This document shows positions 17,246 to 25,173 of a stretch of DNA of 64,000 bases, in pieces. The DNA is taken from contig NZ_CAKKLP010000005.1 in NCBI RefSeq assembly GCF_918698085.1, positions 62,001 to 126,000 on the forward strand, given 5' to 3'. The DNA is from Chryseobacterium sp. Bi04. Lineage in GTDB: Bacteria; Bacteroidota; Bacteroidia; Flavobacteriales; Weeksellaceae. A model generated the notes under the pieces. That model saw only the letters and a list, made by a program, of their open reading frames with translations, made no database searches and was not told the origin of the DNA. The translations under genes were made by a program, and so were the position numbers. Numbering within the stretch: position 1 is the stretch's first letter; the number at the start of each line of letters is the position of its first letter.

Positions 17246-17357
17246 AAATATTTTGCCTATTTGTCCGATAATTCTATTTTGGATAAATTTTTGCCTCTTA
17301 GTTTTGTAAATTTATCAAAAATTCGAGAAATCTAAATATGAAAAAAGCGCTAATAAT
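17246..17357 (+). repeat. pncA promoter region, second copy of a direct repeat
   Basis: This is the functional copy of the sequence also found at 15794-15900. It contains TTTG at 17278-17281 and TAGTTTTG at 17299-17306, spaced by 17 bases, which fits the Bacteroidota -33/-7 promoter. The ATG of pncA is at 17338. Confidence 0.7.
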
Positions 17358-17943
17358 AGTCGACGTACAGAATGATTTTTGTGAAGGCGGATCACTTGCA
17401 GTACCTGGATCTGGAGAAATTATTCCTTATATCAACCTTTTGATGGAAGAAAATGAATATGACCAGATTGTTTTGACACAGGACTGGCATCCTGTAGGCC
17501 ATAAAAGTTTTGCAAGCAGCAACAATAGAAAGGTTGGAGAAAGTATCATTTTAAATGGTGTTCCCCAGTTTATGTGGCCGGATCACTGTATCCAGGGAAC
17601 TTTCGGAGCAGAGTTCCATAAAGACCTGAACAGAGACAAAGTAACTCATATCATACAAAAGGGAAAAAATATTGAAATAGACAGTTACAGCGGCTTTCAG
17701 GATAACAATCATTTTATGAAAACCGGGTTGGATGATTTCTTGAAATATCATGATATCCAACTGGTAGAAATCGTTGGACTGGCCATGGACTATTGTGTGA
17801 AATTCACCAGCCTGGATGCCGTTGCCAATGGATATGTTACCTGCTTACACTTCAACGGAACCCGTGCTGTAAATGTAAAACCGGATAACGGTAAAGATGC
17901 CATTTATGAAATGATCCAGAAAGGGGTAACCGTATTGGGATAG
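17338..17943 (+). CDS. pncA: Bifunctional nicotinamidase/pyrazinamidase
   Basis: A 201-residue isochorismatase-fold enzyme that converts nicotinamide to nicotinate in NAD salvage. The catalytic Asp is in VDVQNDFCEGGSLAVPGS, the metal-binding region is WHPVGHKSF, and the lysine region is MWPDHCIQGTFG. The nucleophilic Cys is in VGLAMDYCVKFT. Length is normal for the family. It is preceded by a well-spaced promoter and followed by a strong terminator, so it is probably monocistronic. Confidence 0.95.
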   Translation: MKKALIIVDVQNDFCEGGSLAVPGSGEIIPYINLLMEENEYDQIVLTQDWHPVGHKSFASSNNRKVGESIILNGVPQFMWPDHCIQGTFGAEFHKDLNRDKVTHIIQKGKNIEIDSYSGFQDNNHFMKTGLDDFLKYHDIQLVEIVGLAMDYCVKFTSLDAVANGYVTCLHFNGTRAVNVKPDNGKDAIYEMIQKGVTVLG

Positions 17944-18017
17944 TGAGGAGTTGTGATTTATAGGTTATGAGTTTTAGGCATGTTTAAATAGTAGAATTCA
18001 TTACCTGATTCAATAAG

Positions 18018-18047
18018 AAAAGCGCAGAAAAAATTCTGCGCTTTTTA
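18018..18047 (+). terminator. Rho-independent terminator after pncA
   Basis: AAAAGCGCAGAA (18018-18029) pairs with TTCTGCGCTTTT (18034-18045) and is followed by T residues. It is near-symmetric, so it could also stop transcription from the convergent pseudouridine synthase gene. Confidence 0.85.
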
Positions 18048-18108
18048 TGTAAAACTTAAATTACAATTAATAAATAAATCTCAAGCATGAGCGCTTATTA
18101 TTTATCAT

Positions 18109-19296
18109 TTAAAGCATTTTAAGGTTATTTACTTCCAGTTCTGTAAGAATTCTCCAGTGTCCTCTCTTGATATTCTTTTTCGTTAATCCTGCAAACATTA
18201 CTCTGTCCAGAGCCTCTACTTCATATCCTAACCTTTGGAATATTCTTCTGATCACACGGTTCCATCCAATATGAATTTCAATTCCGATTTCATTTTTCGG
18301 CTTACCTTCAATATATGAAATTTGGTCCACAACGGCTATCCCTTCATCAAGACGGATTCCTTCTGCAATAAGACGTAAATCTTCACCTGTTAATTTCTTA
18401 TCAAGTGTTACATGATAAATCTTTTTAGCATCAAAAGATGGATGCGTCAATTTTTTAGTCATGTGTCCGTCATTAGTCAACAAAATAACCCCGGTTGTTG
18501 AACGGTCCAATCTTCCCACCGGAAAAACTCTGTAAGGCGATGCATTAGCTACAAGATCCATTACAGTTTTTCTTGCTTTATCATCTTTCGTAGTAGAAAT
18601 ATAGCCTTTAGGTTTATTCAAAAGTACATATACAGGTTTTTCAGGAGTAATGTTTTGTCCGTCAAAAACTACTCTGTCGGTTTTCTCTACCTGATATCCC
18701 ATTTCCGTTACTACCTTTCCGTTCACTTCCACCAATCCTTGAGTGATCAGTTCATCAGCCTCTCTCCTGCTGCATATTCCGGAATTAGCAATATATTTAT
18801 TAAGACGGATGCTGTCTTTATGGACGTCTTTTTCAATTTTATTCAGTCTTCTCTTCTGTACAAAAGATTTTGCTCGGTCTTCATTTCTTTCATCACCACC
18901 AGATGGCCTTCTTCCATACTTTAAACTGCCTCTTTCATACTTATCTCTTGCATCAAAACTTCTGCTTCCTCTTTTAGGGGCAGATTTTCCAAAAGATTTT
19001 CTTTCAAAGCTCTCGCTTTTATTAGTAATGTAAGCTCTTTTCTCGGATTTTGAGCTATTCTCATCACCTGAGCCTTCAAAGCTTTCTGTATTTTTCTTGA
19101 AAGGTTTTTTATCAAATTTTGAATTGGACCCTTTATGTTCCGGACCTCTCTTATCTCCGTCTTTAGAGAAAGATTTCTTAAAAGGTTTTGATCCTGAGGA
19201 ATTTCCAGATCTAGAAGCACGAGAATCATCAGAGCTTTTTCGTGTTGAAACTCTTGGTCTTTTTGGTCTGTCTGAATTATTGTTATCTCTGCTCAT
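18109..19296 (-). CDS. RsuA/RluB-type rRNA pseudouridine synthase with long low-complexity N-terminus
   Basis: A 395-residue protein. Residues about 1-155 are a disordered, Ser/Lys/Arg/Gly-rich extension. An S4 RNA-binding domain (about 163-210: IRLNKYIANSGICSRREAD) follows. The catalytic domain has its active-site Asp in FPVGRLDRSTTGVILLTNDG. It isomerises a uridine in rRNA, by similarity to RluB (23S). The basic extension is typical of Bacteroidota members. Promoter -7 TATCTTTG lies at 19311-19318 on the minus strand, divergent from aroB. Confidence 0.92.
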   Translation of the reverse strand: MSRDNNNSDRPKRPRVSTRKSSDDSRASRSGNSSGSKPFKKSFSKDGDKRGPEHKGSNSKFDKKPFKKNTESFEGSGDENSSKSEKRAYITNKSESFERKSFGKSAPKRGSRSFDARDKYERGSLKYGRRPSGGDERNEDRAKSFVQKRRLNKIEKDVHKDSIRLNKYIANSGICSRREADELITQGLVEVNGKVVTEMGYQVEKTDRVVFDGQNITPEKPVYVLLNKPKGYISTTKDDKARKTVMDLVANASPYRVFPVGRLDRSTTGVILLTNDGHMTKKLTHPSFDAKKIYHVTLDKKLTGEDLRLIAEGIRLDEGIAVVDQISYIEGKPKNEIGIEIHIGWNRVIRRIFQRLGYEVEALDRVMFAGLTKKNIKRGHWRILTELEVNNLKML

Positions 19297-19310
19297 TCTA
19301 AAAATTTCTG

Positions 19311-19359
19311 CAAAGATAGTAATTTAGTTACGAGTTAAAAATTAAGAATCATAACTTTG
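19311..19359. promoter_or_regulatory. Divergent -7 elements for the pseudouridine synthase gene and aroB
   Basis: The minus strand reads TATCTTTG at 19311-19318 and the plus strand TAACTTTG at 19352-19359; both fit TAnnTTTG. Predicted start points give leaders of about 10 nt and 34 nt respectively. Confidence 0.5.
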
Positions 19360-19397
19360 CAATATAGTTTACTTTTTAACTTTACAAAAATTTGAAG

Positions 19398-20444
19398 ATG
19401 ATAACAATATTAAATGATAATTTCTCTCAGTTAAACGAATTTCTGCATGAAAAATCTTTTAGTAAAATTTTTATTTTAGTAGATGAAAATACCCATGAAT
19501 ACTGTCTTCCCATCCTCTTAGGAAATATGGAAACAGATCTGGGATTTGAAATTCTGGAAATTGAGGCTGGTGAAGAGATGAAAAATATTCAGACGGCTAA
19601 CCAGCTTTGGGAAATTCTCACGGAAATGCAGGCGGACAGAAAAGCACTGGTCATTAATCTTGGTGGTGGTGTAATCACTGATATGGGTGGATTTGTGGCT
19701 TCTACTTATAAAAGAGGAATACAGTTTATTAATATCCCTACTACCCTTTTATCGATGTGTGATGCTTCTATTGGTGGAAAAACAGGAATTGATCTGATGC
19801 ATTATAAAAATATGGTAGGCACTTTTGCTTTTCCGGAACAGATTTTTATCTTCCCAAAATTTTTAGAAACATTACCGTTCAAAGAATTAAGAAGCGGATT
19901 TGCAGAAATGCTAAAACACGGGTTGATTGCTGATAAAGCACATTGGGAACAACTGATCCAGATTCATAAGCTTGAGGTAGAAACGGTAATTCCACATATC
20001 CAGACTTCAATGGATATTAAACAGGACGTGGTAGAGAAAGATTTTCATGAAAAAAACATCAGAAAAACCCTTAATTTCGGCCATACTATAGGTCATGCTG
20101 TTGAAAGCCTGTGTCTGCAGCAGAAAAACCCCATCCTTCATGGAGAAGCAGTAGCTATGGGAATGATTTGTGAATCCTATTTAGCTTATCTTGAAAATCT
20201 TATTTCTAAAGAAGACTCCCAGGCCATTATTGAAAATATCCAGAGATACTATCCTTATTTAGATATCAGTGATTTTAAAGACAATGATATTACTGCATTA
20301 CTAATGAACGACAAAAAGAATACAGACAGTAAAATCAATTTTTCTCTGCTTTCCGAGATTGGAGCATGCAATTATGACTATCAATGCAGTCAGAAAAACA
20401 TCCTTAAATCATTAGATTTTTATAGAAAATTGAACGATGCATAA
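19398..20444 (+). CDS. aroB: 3-dehydroquinate synthase
   Basis: This 348-residue NAD- and metal-dependent enzyme makes 3-dehydroquinate from DAHP in the shikimate pathway. Visible motifs are LGGGVITDMGGFVASTYKRG, PTTLLSMCDASIGGKTGI, the zinc-site HGLIADKAHW, NFGHTIGHAVES and HGEAVAMGM. I start at the ATG at 19398 rather than an in-frame TTG two codons earlier. A hairpin terminator follows at 20573-20597. It is not clustered with other aromatic-pathway genes here. Confidence 0.95.
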   Translation: MITILNDNFSQLNEFLHEKSFSKIFILVDENTHEYCLPILLGNMETDLGFEILEIEAGEEMKNIQTANQLWEILTEMQADRKALVINLGGGVITDMGGFVASTYKRGIQFINIPTTLLSMCDASIGGKTGIDLMHYKNMVGTFAFPEQIFIFPKFLETLPFKELRSGFAEMLKHGLIADKAHWEQLIQIHKLEVETVIPHIQTSMDIKQDVVEKDFHEKNIRKTLNFGHTIGHAVESLCLQQKNPILHGEAVAMGMICESYLAYLENLISKEDSQAIIENIQRYYPYLDISDFKDNDITALLMNDKKNTDSKINFSLLSEIGACNYDYQCSQKNILKSLDFYRKLNDA

Positions 20445-20572
20445 TCCATTCTTTAACCATTTTTACAAAAAAAGCTCTTATTTTGAGTCAGTTTTTCAAT
20501 AAAAAAAGGACTATTCAAACAAATGTTTATTTAATTTTTTAACCAACTATAAATCAAATATATAGATTTTAG

Positions 20573-20597
20573 AACCACCTATAAAACAGGTGGTTTT
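20573..20597 (+). terminator. Terminator between aroB and the first barrel gene
   Basis: AACCACCT (20573-20580) pairs with AGGTGGTT (20588-20595) and is followed by TTTT. It lies about 130 bp past the aroB stop and upstream of the sigma-54-like element at 20628. Confidence 0.7.
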
Positions 20598-20627
20598 CAT
20601 GTGTATTTTGGAAGTGAAAATTATTTT

Positions 20628-20643
20628 TGGCAAGCAATTTGGA
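20628..20643 (+). promoter_or_regulatory. Sigma-54-like -24/-12 promoter, barrel gene 1
   Basis: TGGCAAGCAATTTGGA matches the RpoN consensus TGGCAC-N5-TTGC except A for C in the -24 block and G for C in the -12 block. The predicted start near 20654 gives a leader of about 70 nt. Confidence 0.55.
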
Positions 20644-20724
20644 AGATACTCTGCGTTCAACTGAAAACGTTGACAGTAGTAAAATTTAAAATTAAGAAAG
20701 AGTAAATATTAAAAAATTAAAGTT

Positions 20725-21372
20725 ATGAAAAAGTTAGTTTTAGGATTAGCAGTAACTGCAAGTACATTAGCGTTCGCACAACAGCAACCTTCTACCAGCA
20801 CAAATCCGGTAACATTCGGGGTAAAAGGTGGGATGAACGTATCATCGCTTTCTAATGGAGCAGACTTAAGTGATTCAAAATCCAAAATTGGTTTTAATGC
20901 AGGTGTTTTTGCTAATATTCCGTTAGCAAGTTCATTCAGTGTACAGCCGGAGGTTATATATAATGATTTGGGCTCAAAAGTAACAAGAGAAATTTCAGCA
21001 GGAGGAAATACTTTCAAAAATGAGTATTCAAGAAATTTAGGATACATTGCAGTACCTGTAATGTTCCAGTATAATGCGACTCCGGAATTTTTCCTTGAAG
21101 CAGGTCCTGAATTCGGATTCTTAGTAAGTGCTAAGGATAAATTTAAAAATTCAACAAATAATAATACCAACACTCAGGTAGCTACGCTTGATAAAGATGA
21201 CTTCCAGACATTTAACTTTGGAATTGGTATCGGTGCAGGTTATTATTTTACACCTAACTTAGGACTTACAGCAAGGTATACAGCAGGTCTTACAGATATT
21301 TATAAAAATAACTCTGGTGATGCTGTTAAAAATAATGTATTCCAGGTAGGGTTAGCTTATAAATTTAGATAA
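20725..21372 (+). CDS. Outer-membrane beta-barrel protein (PorT-like family), paralog 1
   Basis: A 215-residue secreted protein with a signal peptide (MKKLVLGLAVTASTLAFAQ) and an outer-membrane beta-barrel fold. Features are alternating hydrophobic strands, VTFGVKGGMNVSSLS at the mature start, SVQPEVIYNDLG, YIAVPVMFQYN, FFLEAGPEFGFLVS, and a terminal strand ending in VFQVGLAYKFR. The aromatic C-terminus is expected for BAM-dependent assembly. Two paralogs follow in the same orientation with the same kind of promoter. Function is unknown; small barrels of this family may be structural or transport proteins. Confidence 0.88.
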   Translation: MKKLVLGLAVTASTLAFAQQQPSTSTNPVTFGVKGGMNVSSLSNGADLSDSKSKIGFNAGVFANIPLASSFSVQPEVIYNDLGSKVTREISAGGNTFKNEYSRNLGYIAVPVMFQYNATPEFFLEAGPEFGFLVSAKDKFKNSTNNNTNTQVATLDKDDFQTFNFGIGIGAGYYFTPNLGLTARYTAGLTDIYKNNSGDAVKNNVFQVGLAYKFR

Positions 21373-21408
21373 GCAGTAGTTTCACATTCAACAAATTTTG
21401 TATCAATA

Positions 21409-21442
21409 AAAAGATCAGGTTATAAGTAATCTGATCTTTTTT
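21409..21442 (+). terminator. Terminator of barrel gene 1
   Basis: A 14-bp stem, 21409-21422 with 21427-21440, has one G-U pair and ends in a long T run. Its sequence (AAAAGATCAGGTTA) is related to the terminators at 22263 and 25119. Confidence 0.88.
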
Positions 21443-21566
21443 TTATTTAAAATTCTAAAATTTTGTTAAAAAAATAATTTCTTCCTTTTTTAAAGAATAA
21501 AAAAGTAGTGAGGATATCCATTCTATACCAACGATTATTAATAATTTGACAATATTTTAAATTCTT

Positions 21567-21582
21567 TGGCATACTATTTGAT
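21567..21582 (+). promoter_or_regulatory. Weak sigma-54-like element, barrel gene 2
   Basis: TGGCATACTATTTGAT keeps TGGCA and TTG at the RpoN spacing but lacks the -12 C. Its position (about 49 bp before the ATG) matches the better elements of the two paralogs. Confidence 0.4.
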
Positions 21583-21630
21583 AGTAAACAAAATGTTAAA
21601 CAAAACTTAAAAACTATTAAATAAATACTT

Positions 21631-22221
21631 ATGAAAAAGATTCTTTTAGGCCTAGCCCTTGTAGCAGGTACTTTCACTTTCGCACAAAAAACATCTACTA
21701 ATACTTCAGCTTCTTCACCAGTTAGATTTGGTTTAAAAGCAGGTCTTAATGTATCTACTCTTTCCGGAGATGGTATGAAAGCTAAAGCTGGATTCTATGG
21801 TGGTGTATTTGCCAATATTCCTGTAGCTCAGGATTTCTCGGTTCAACCGGAAGTTTTATACAGCGGTATGGGTGCAAAAGATGATTATAACAGCGATGTT
21901 AAGCTTAACTTAGATTATATTTCTGTACCGGTAATGTTCCAGTACAATGCACTTCCTAACCTATATTTAGAAGCAGGTCCTCAATTTAGCTTCTTAGTAA
22001 GTTCAAAAATTAAAGCAAACTCAAATTCTTTAGATGTTAAAGACAGCACTAAATCTTTTGATTTTGGACTTGGACTTGGAGCAGGGTATTACTTCACTCC
22101 TAACATCGGAGTTAACGTAAGATATGTTGCAGGTTTATCTGATATCGCAAAAGACAGACCTAGCGGTGCTGATTCTTCTAAAAATGGAGTATTCCAGGTA
22201 GGATTAGCTTATAAATTCTAA
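21631..22221 (+). CDS. Outer-membrane beta-barrel protein (PorT-like family), paralog 2
   Basis: This 196-residue barrel protein has a signal peptide (MKKILLGLALVAGTFTFAQ). It shares with its neighbours VRFGLKAGLNVSTLS, SVQPEVLYSGMGAKD, YISVPVMFQYN, LYLEAGPQFSFLVSS and the C-terminal VFQVGLAYKF. It is the shortest of the three, with shorter extracellular loops. The tandem arrangement suggests gene duplication. Confidence 0.88.
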   Translation: MKKILLGLALVAGTFTFAQKTSTNTSASSPVRFGLKAGLNVSTLSGDGMKAKAGFYGGVFANIPVAQDFSVQPEVLYSGMGAKDDYNSDVKLNLDYISVPVMFQYNALPNLYLEAGPQFSFLVSSKIKANSNSLDVKDSTKSFDFGLGLGAGYYFTPNIGVNVRYVAGLSDIAKDRPSGADSSKNGVFQVGLAYKF

Positions 22222-22262
22222 TAAGCACCAGCATAGCTAACAAATTTTTATATTCAATAAAG

Positions 22263-22294
22263 AAGTCAGGTTATTTATTTAACCTGACTTTTTA
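22263..22294 (+). terminator. Terminator of barrel gene 2
   Basis: An 11-bp perfect stem, AAGTCAGGTTA (22263-22273) with TAACCTGACTT (22280-22290), is followed by T residues. Confidence 0.88.
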
Positions 22295-22308
22295 TTTTCA
22301 GTATTCTT

Positions 22309-22324
22309 TGGCAAGGAATTTGCA
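22309..22324 (+). promoter_or_regulatory. Orphan sigma-54-like promoter
   Basis: TGGCAAGGAATTTGCA is one of the two best RpoN-type matches in the window, with intact TGGCA and TTGCA at correct spacing. No protein gene follows; a hairpin at 22526-22559 does. Confidence 0.55.
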
Positions 22325-22334
22325 AATAGACTTA

Positions 22335-22560
22335 ACACTTGTACCATTATACTATTTCTGAATTATAATTATTTCATTTGAAAACACGTTTTTCAACCTG
22401 ATAACTAAAAATCCCAATATTATTTAAGTATCAACTTTAAAAAAACAATATTGAACAAATATTGTCAGGAATATTCGGAAATACATTTCTATACACTCAT
22501 TAGTAATACATTTTGATTTCAATAGAAAAGGTCGGACTTTATTTTAAGTCTGACCTTTTC
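22335..22560 (+). ncRNA. Candidate sigma-54-dependent small RNA
   Basis: The interval begins at the start point predicted from the orphan sigma-54-like promoter (22309-22324). It ends in a terminator-like hairpin: a 14-bp stem, 22526-22539 with 22546-22559, one G-U pair and a TTTTC tail. It holds no credible ORF in either direction. The expected transcript is about 225 nt. It could instead be the emptied transcription unit of a lost fourth barrel gene. Confidence 0.35.
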
Positions 22561-23204
22561 ACTTTTATAATTCTTCTCCTTACCACGTATAACATCATAA
22601 ATGGATCAGGTGCAAAAGTTTGGGATAATATAAATTTACCTCAATACACCTTTCTTTGACGCAAAGTTCTATTTTTATTACGCTTGATTTTTAAGTGAGC
22701 CAAGAATGAATCGATTAGAAATCGATTTTGATGAAGCTAGCTTTTTATATCGCTTATTCAGCGACAAAGTCGCCTTTCTTTGCTTTCTTAAAATAGAGCA
22801 TCCGAATTATTTTTCCTTTGCGTGAATAAATGCAGCCTAATTCCTGAGTATCATCCAAACAAAAGGTTTTAGATTTAATCTAATTTGCTTGGCACCCAAG
22901 TTTATAACCCTATCCACATAGATTTGCATGAACATCCCGTTACGTCACAGTCTGACTCTCCCGACCTAAAAACTTGTATATTCAAATAAGGCTTTATTAA
23001 ATAGACATACATTCAGCTTCCTGTTTCATATCATACATATTATTCATAGTAAAGGGTCATTTTACGTATGTCTGAATTTTAACTTAAAATTTATCACAAA
23101 TATTGAATATACATGAAAATATTTCACATAAAAGAGGATATAAATGGTATTTTTAAAGTATAAAAACATCATGCATCTGCTTGTTAATCAGGGTCCCATA
23201 AGTT
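22561..23204. other. Gene-free stretch between the hairpin and barrel gene 3
   Basis: About 640 bp with no credible ORF. It contains one copy of the three-copy dispersed repeat (22658-22740), including AATCGATT-type inverted segments. The remainder is AT-rich and I see no other structure in it. It may hold activator-binding sites for the sigma-54-like promoter at 23205, but none can be defined. Confidence 0.5.
22658..22740 (+). repeat. Dispersed intergenic repeat, copy A
   Basis: This copy starts GACGCAAAG, continues with an AT-rich spacer and TTTTTAAGTGAGCCAAG, then TGAATCGATT and ATCGATTTTGATGAAGC. Related copies lie at 55976-56060 and 56881-56960 in the same order and orientation. Confidence 0.55.
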
Positions 23205-23220
23205 TGGCAAGCATTTTGCA
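23205..23220 (+). promoter_or_regulatory. Sigma-54-like -24/-12 promoter, barrel gene 3
   Basis: TGGCAAGCATTTTGCA matches the RpoN consensus at all core positions except one. The predicted start near 23232 lies downstream of an upstream in-frame ATG at 23226. That supports the ATG at 23259 as the real start of the gene. Confidence 0.6.
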
Positions 23221-23258
23221 AAATAATGAAGCAAATAGTAAAATTAAAAAATAAAATT

Positions 23259-23972
23259 ATGAAGAAGTTATTTTTAGGACTGGCGTTAACAGCCGGGACA
23301 TTGGCTTTTGCTCAAGAAACACAACCTGTAACTACTGCAAGCACAACCTCCCCACTTAAAACAGATGTTCAACCTATTAGGTTTGGTATTAAAGCAGGTG
23401 GAAACTCAGCATACTATAGCCAACAAAGTTTTGGTGCCAATAGCCAAAAAATCGGTTTCCATGCAGGTGTATTTGCTAATATTCCAATCTCTAAGCAATT
23501 CAGCTTCCAACCGGAGGTATTGTACAACCAAATGGGTGCAAGAGATGTAGCTTATTCAACAGAAAATACTATAGGATCAACTACTATTAAGACAAAGGGA
23601 CAGGATAAATTAACAATGAATTATATTTCAGTTCCATTAATGGTTCAAATGAGACCCACTGATAAGTTTTATATTGAAGCAGGACCGGAATTCAGTTATT
23701 TCATCAATGGAAAAAACAAAGGAGAGTCTACAGTTTCAAGTACTACAGGAGGTGTTACTACCACTAAAACAGAAACTCACTCTGAAGATGTAAATAAAGA
23801 TTATATCAACAAATTCAACTTTGGGTTAGGTCTTGGTCTGGGATATGATATTACTTCTAATATCGGTATCAACGCAAGATACGTAAACAGCTTAACTAAG
23901 ATTGATAAAAGCAGACCGGCAGCTGAAAACAACAACAGGGTTTTCCAGTTAGGTGTGAACTATAAATTTTAA
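23259..23972 (+). CDS. Outer-membrane beta-barrel protein (PorT-like family), paralog 3
   Basis: The longest paralog (237 residues from the ATG at 23259, where the signal peptide MKKLFLGLALTAGTLAFAQ begins). It shares IRFGIKAGGNSAYYS, SFQPEVLYNQMGARD, YISVPLMVQM, FYIEAGPEFSYFING and the final strand VFQLGVNYKF. A Thr/Ser-rich extracellular loop around 155-180 is longer than in the others. An upstream ATG at 23226 would add 11 residues before the signal peptide and lies before the predicted transcription start, so I rejected it. Confidence 0.88.
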   Translation: MKKLFLGLALTAGTLAFAQETQPVTTASTTSPLKTDVQPIRFGIKAGGNSAYYSQQSFGANSQKIGFHAGVFANIPISKQFSFQPEVLYNQMGARDVAYSTENTIGSTTIKTKGQDKLTMNYISVPLMVQMRPTDKFYIEAGPEFSYFINGKNKGESTVSSTTGGVTTTKTETHSEDVNKDYINKFNFGLGLGLGYDITSNIGINARYVNSLTKIDKSRPAAENNNRVFQLGVNYKF

Positions 23973-24024
23973 TTAAAAAATAAACCAATTTTTTAACTCC
24001 CAGATGCAGTTTTCTGCATTGTAA

Positions 24025-24052
24025 AAATGGCCGGAATTTTTCCGGCCATTTC
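24025..24052. terminator. Bidirectional terminator between barrel gene 3 and the GDPD gene
   Basis: AAATGGCCGGA (24025-24035) pairs perfectly with TCCGGCCATTT (24041-24051). A smaller ATGCAG/CTGCAT hairpin lies just before it (24004-24019). It separates two convergent genes. Confidence 0.8.
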
Positions 24053-24081
24053 TATTGAAAAATTAAAAGTAAAATAAGTAT

Positions 24082-25029
24082 TTATTCAAATATCCGGGGA
24101 TCATCACTGATCACTCCATCTATTCCCATACTTTTTAGTTCCTGCAGTCTTTCTTTGGTATTAACAGTCCATGGGATTACCTTCATGCCGAGTGCATGAC
24201 ATTCTTTCACCAACTCAGCGGTAACAAGACTCTGATCCGGGCTGTAAATGGTAGGGGTAAAGCTTAAAAACTTCATATCTCCTGCTACACCACTCAAATG
24301 ATCGGGATAGAGTCTGAATTTTTCTACAGGTATATTTTTGAAATAATATCTTTGTTGTTCCAGCTTTTTGTCATCTACTTTTTCTACCAGTAAGGCAGTC
24401 ATTATTTTAGGATATTCTTTATGAATAATCTCCAGAGTTCTGGGATCAAAAGACTGAATAATAACCCGGTCCCCGATCTTTTTCTCTGTAATAATTTTCA
24501 TCATTAATGCTACAAATTCTTTTGGTTCCGGATGAAAGATATGATCTGAGAAAGGGCGTGTTTTAGTTTCTATATTGTAAAAAGGCAAAGGTCTCTTCAA
24601 TTCCCGGGCATAGCTTTCACATGTCTCTATAACCTCTGAGAAAAGAGGTTTCCGGGCCTCCATTTTCTTCTGGTCAGGATAATTGCTCAGTGTTTTCAGG
24701 CCTACATCAAATGTCTGAATCTTTGCATAAGGCATCTCATAGATTTTATAATAAAAGCTGGAGTCTTTGGGTATATAAGTTCCATCAGGCTTTGTTACCA
24801 ATTCTGGGGAAAGAAAAGCATCATGGGAAAGAATTACTTTTTTATCCTTTGTGATAGCCAAATCCATTTCCAACGTGGTAACATTCATTTGTAAAGCATT
24901 TTTCATAGCCGGAATTGTATTTTCCGGAAACAACGATTTTCCTCCACGGTGTGCCTGCTTATCAAAAGACTGGGCGCAAGACAGCTGGGCCATTACAAGA
25001 AAAAAAAACGTACACAAGGTGCTTTTCAT
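24082..25029 (-). CDS. Exported glycerophosphodiester phosphodiesterase
   Basis: A 315-residue GDPD-family enzyme with a signal peptide (cut near ..LSCAQ, residue 20) and a TIM barrel. Catalytic and metal residues are in AHRGG..FPENTIPA, LEMDLAITKDKKVILSHD and the C-terminal VIPWTVN. It hydrolyses glycerophosphodiesters to glycerol-3-phosphate and an alcohol in the periplasm or outside. The Cys in the signal region could also be read as a lipobox (LSCA), so lipidation is possible. A -7 element TAATTTTG lies on the minus strand at 25050-25057. Confidence 0.92.
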   Translation of the reverse strand: MKSTLCTFFFLVMAQLSCAQSFDKQAHRGGKSLFPENTIPAMKNALQMNVTTLEMDLAITKDKKVILSHDAFLSPELVTKPDGTYIPKDSSFYYKIYEMPYAKIQTFDVGLKTLSNYPDQKKMEARKPLFSEVIETCESYARELKRPLPFYNIETKTRPFSDHIFHPEPKEFVALMMKIITEKKIGDRVIIQSFDPRTLEIIHKEYPKIMTALLVEKVDDKKLEQQRYYFKNIPVEKFRLYPDHLSGVAGDMKFLSFTPTIYSPDQSLVTAELVKECHALGMKVIPWTVNTKERLQELKSMGIDGVISDDPRIFE

Positions 25030-25118
25030 ATCTTCAAATTTTAATCTGACAAAATTAAAACTTGCTTACAGAGTATATGATACAGGAATATTAAGCTTTT
25101 GCTACATTTATATCAATA

Positions 25119-25160
25119 AAAAGGGCCAGGTAATTATGATACCTGACCCTTTTATTTTTT
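25119..25160 (-). terminator. Terminator of purF
   Basis: A 14-bp stem (25119-25132 with 25140-25153, one mismatched pair) has T runs on both strands. It lies between the purF stop and the GDPD start. The stem core is related to those at 21409 and 22263. Confidence 0.82.
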
Positions 25161-25173
25161 ATTATTAATCTAA

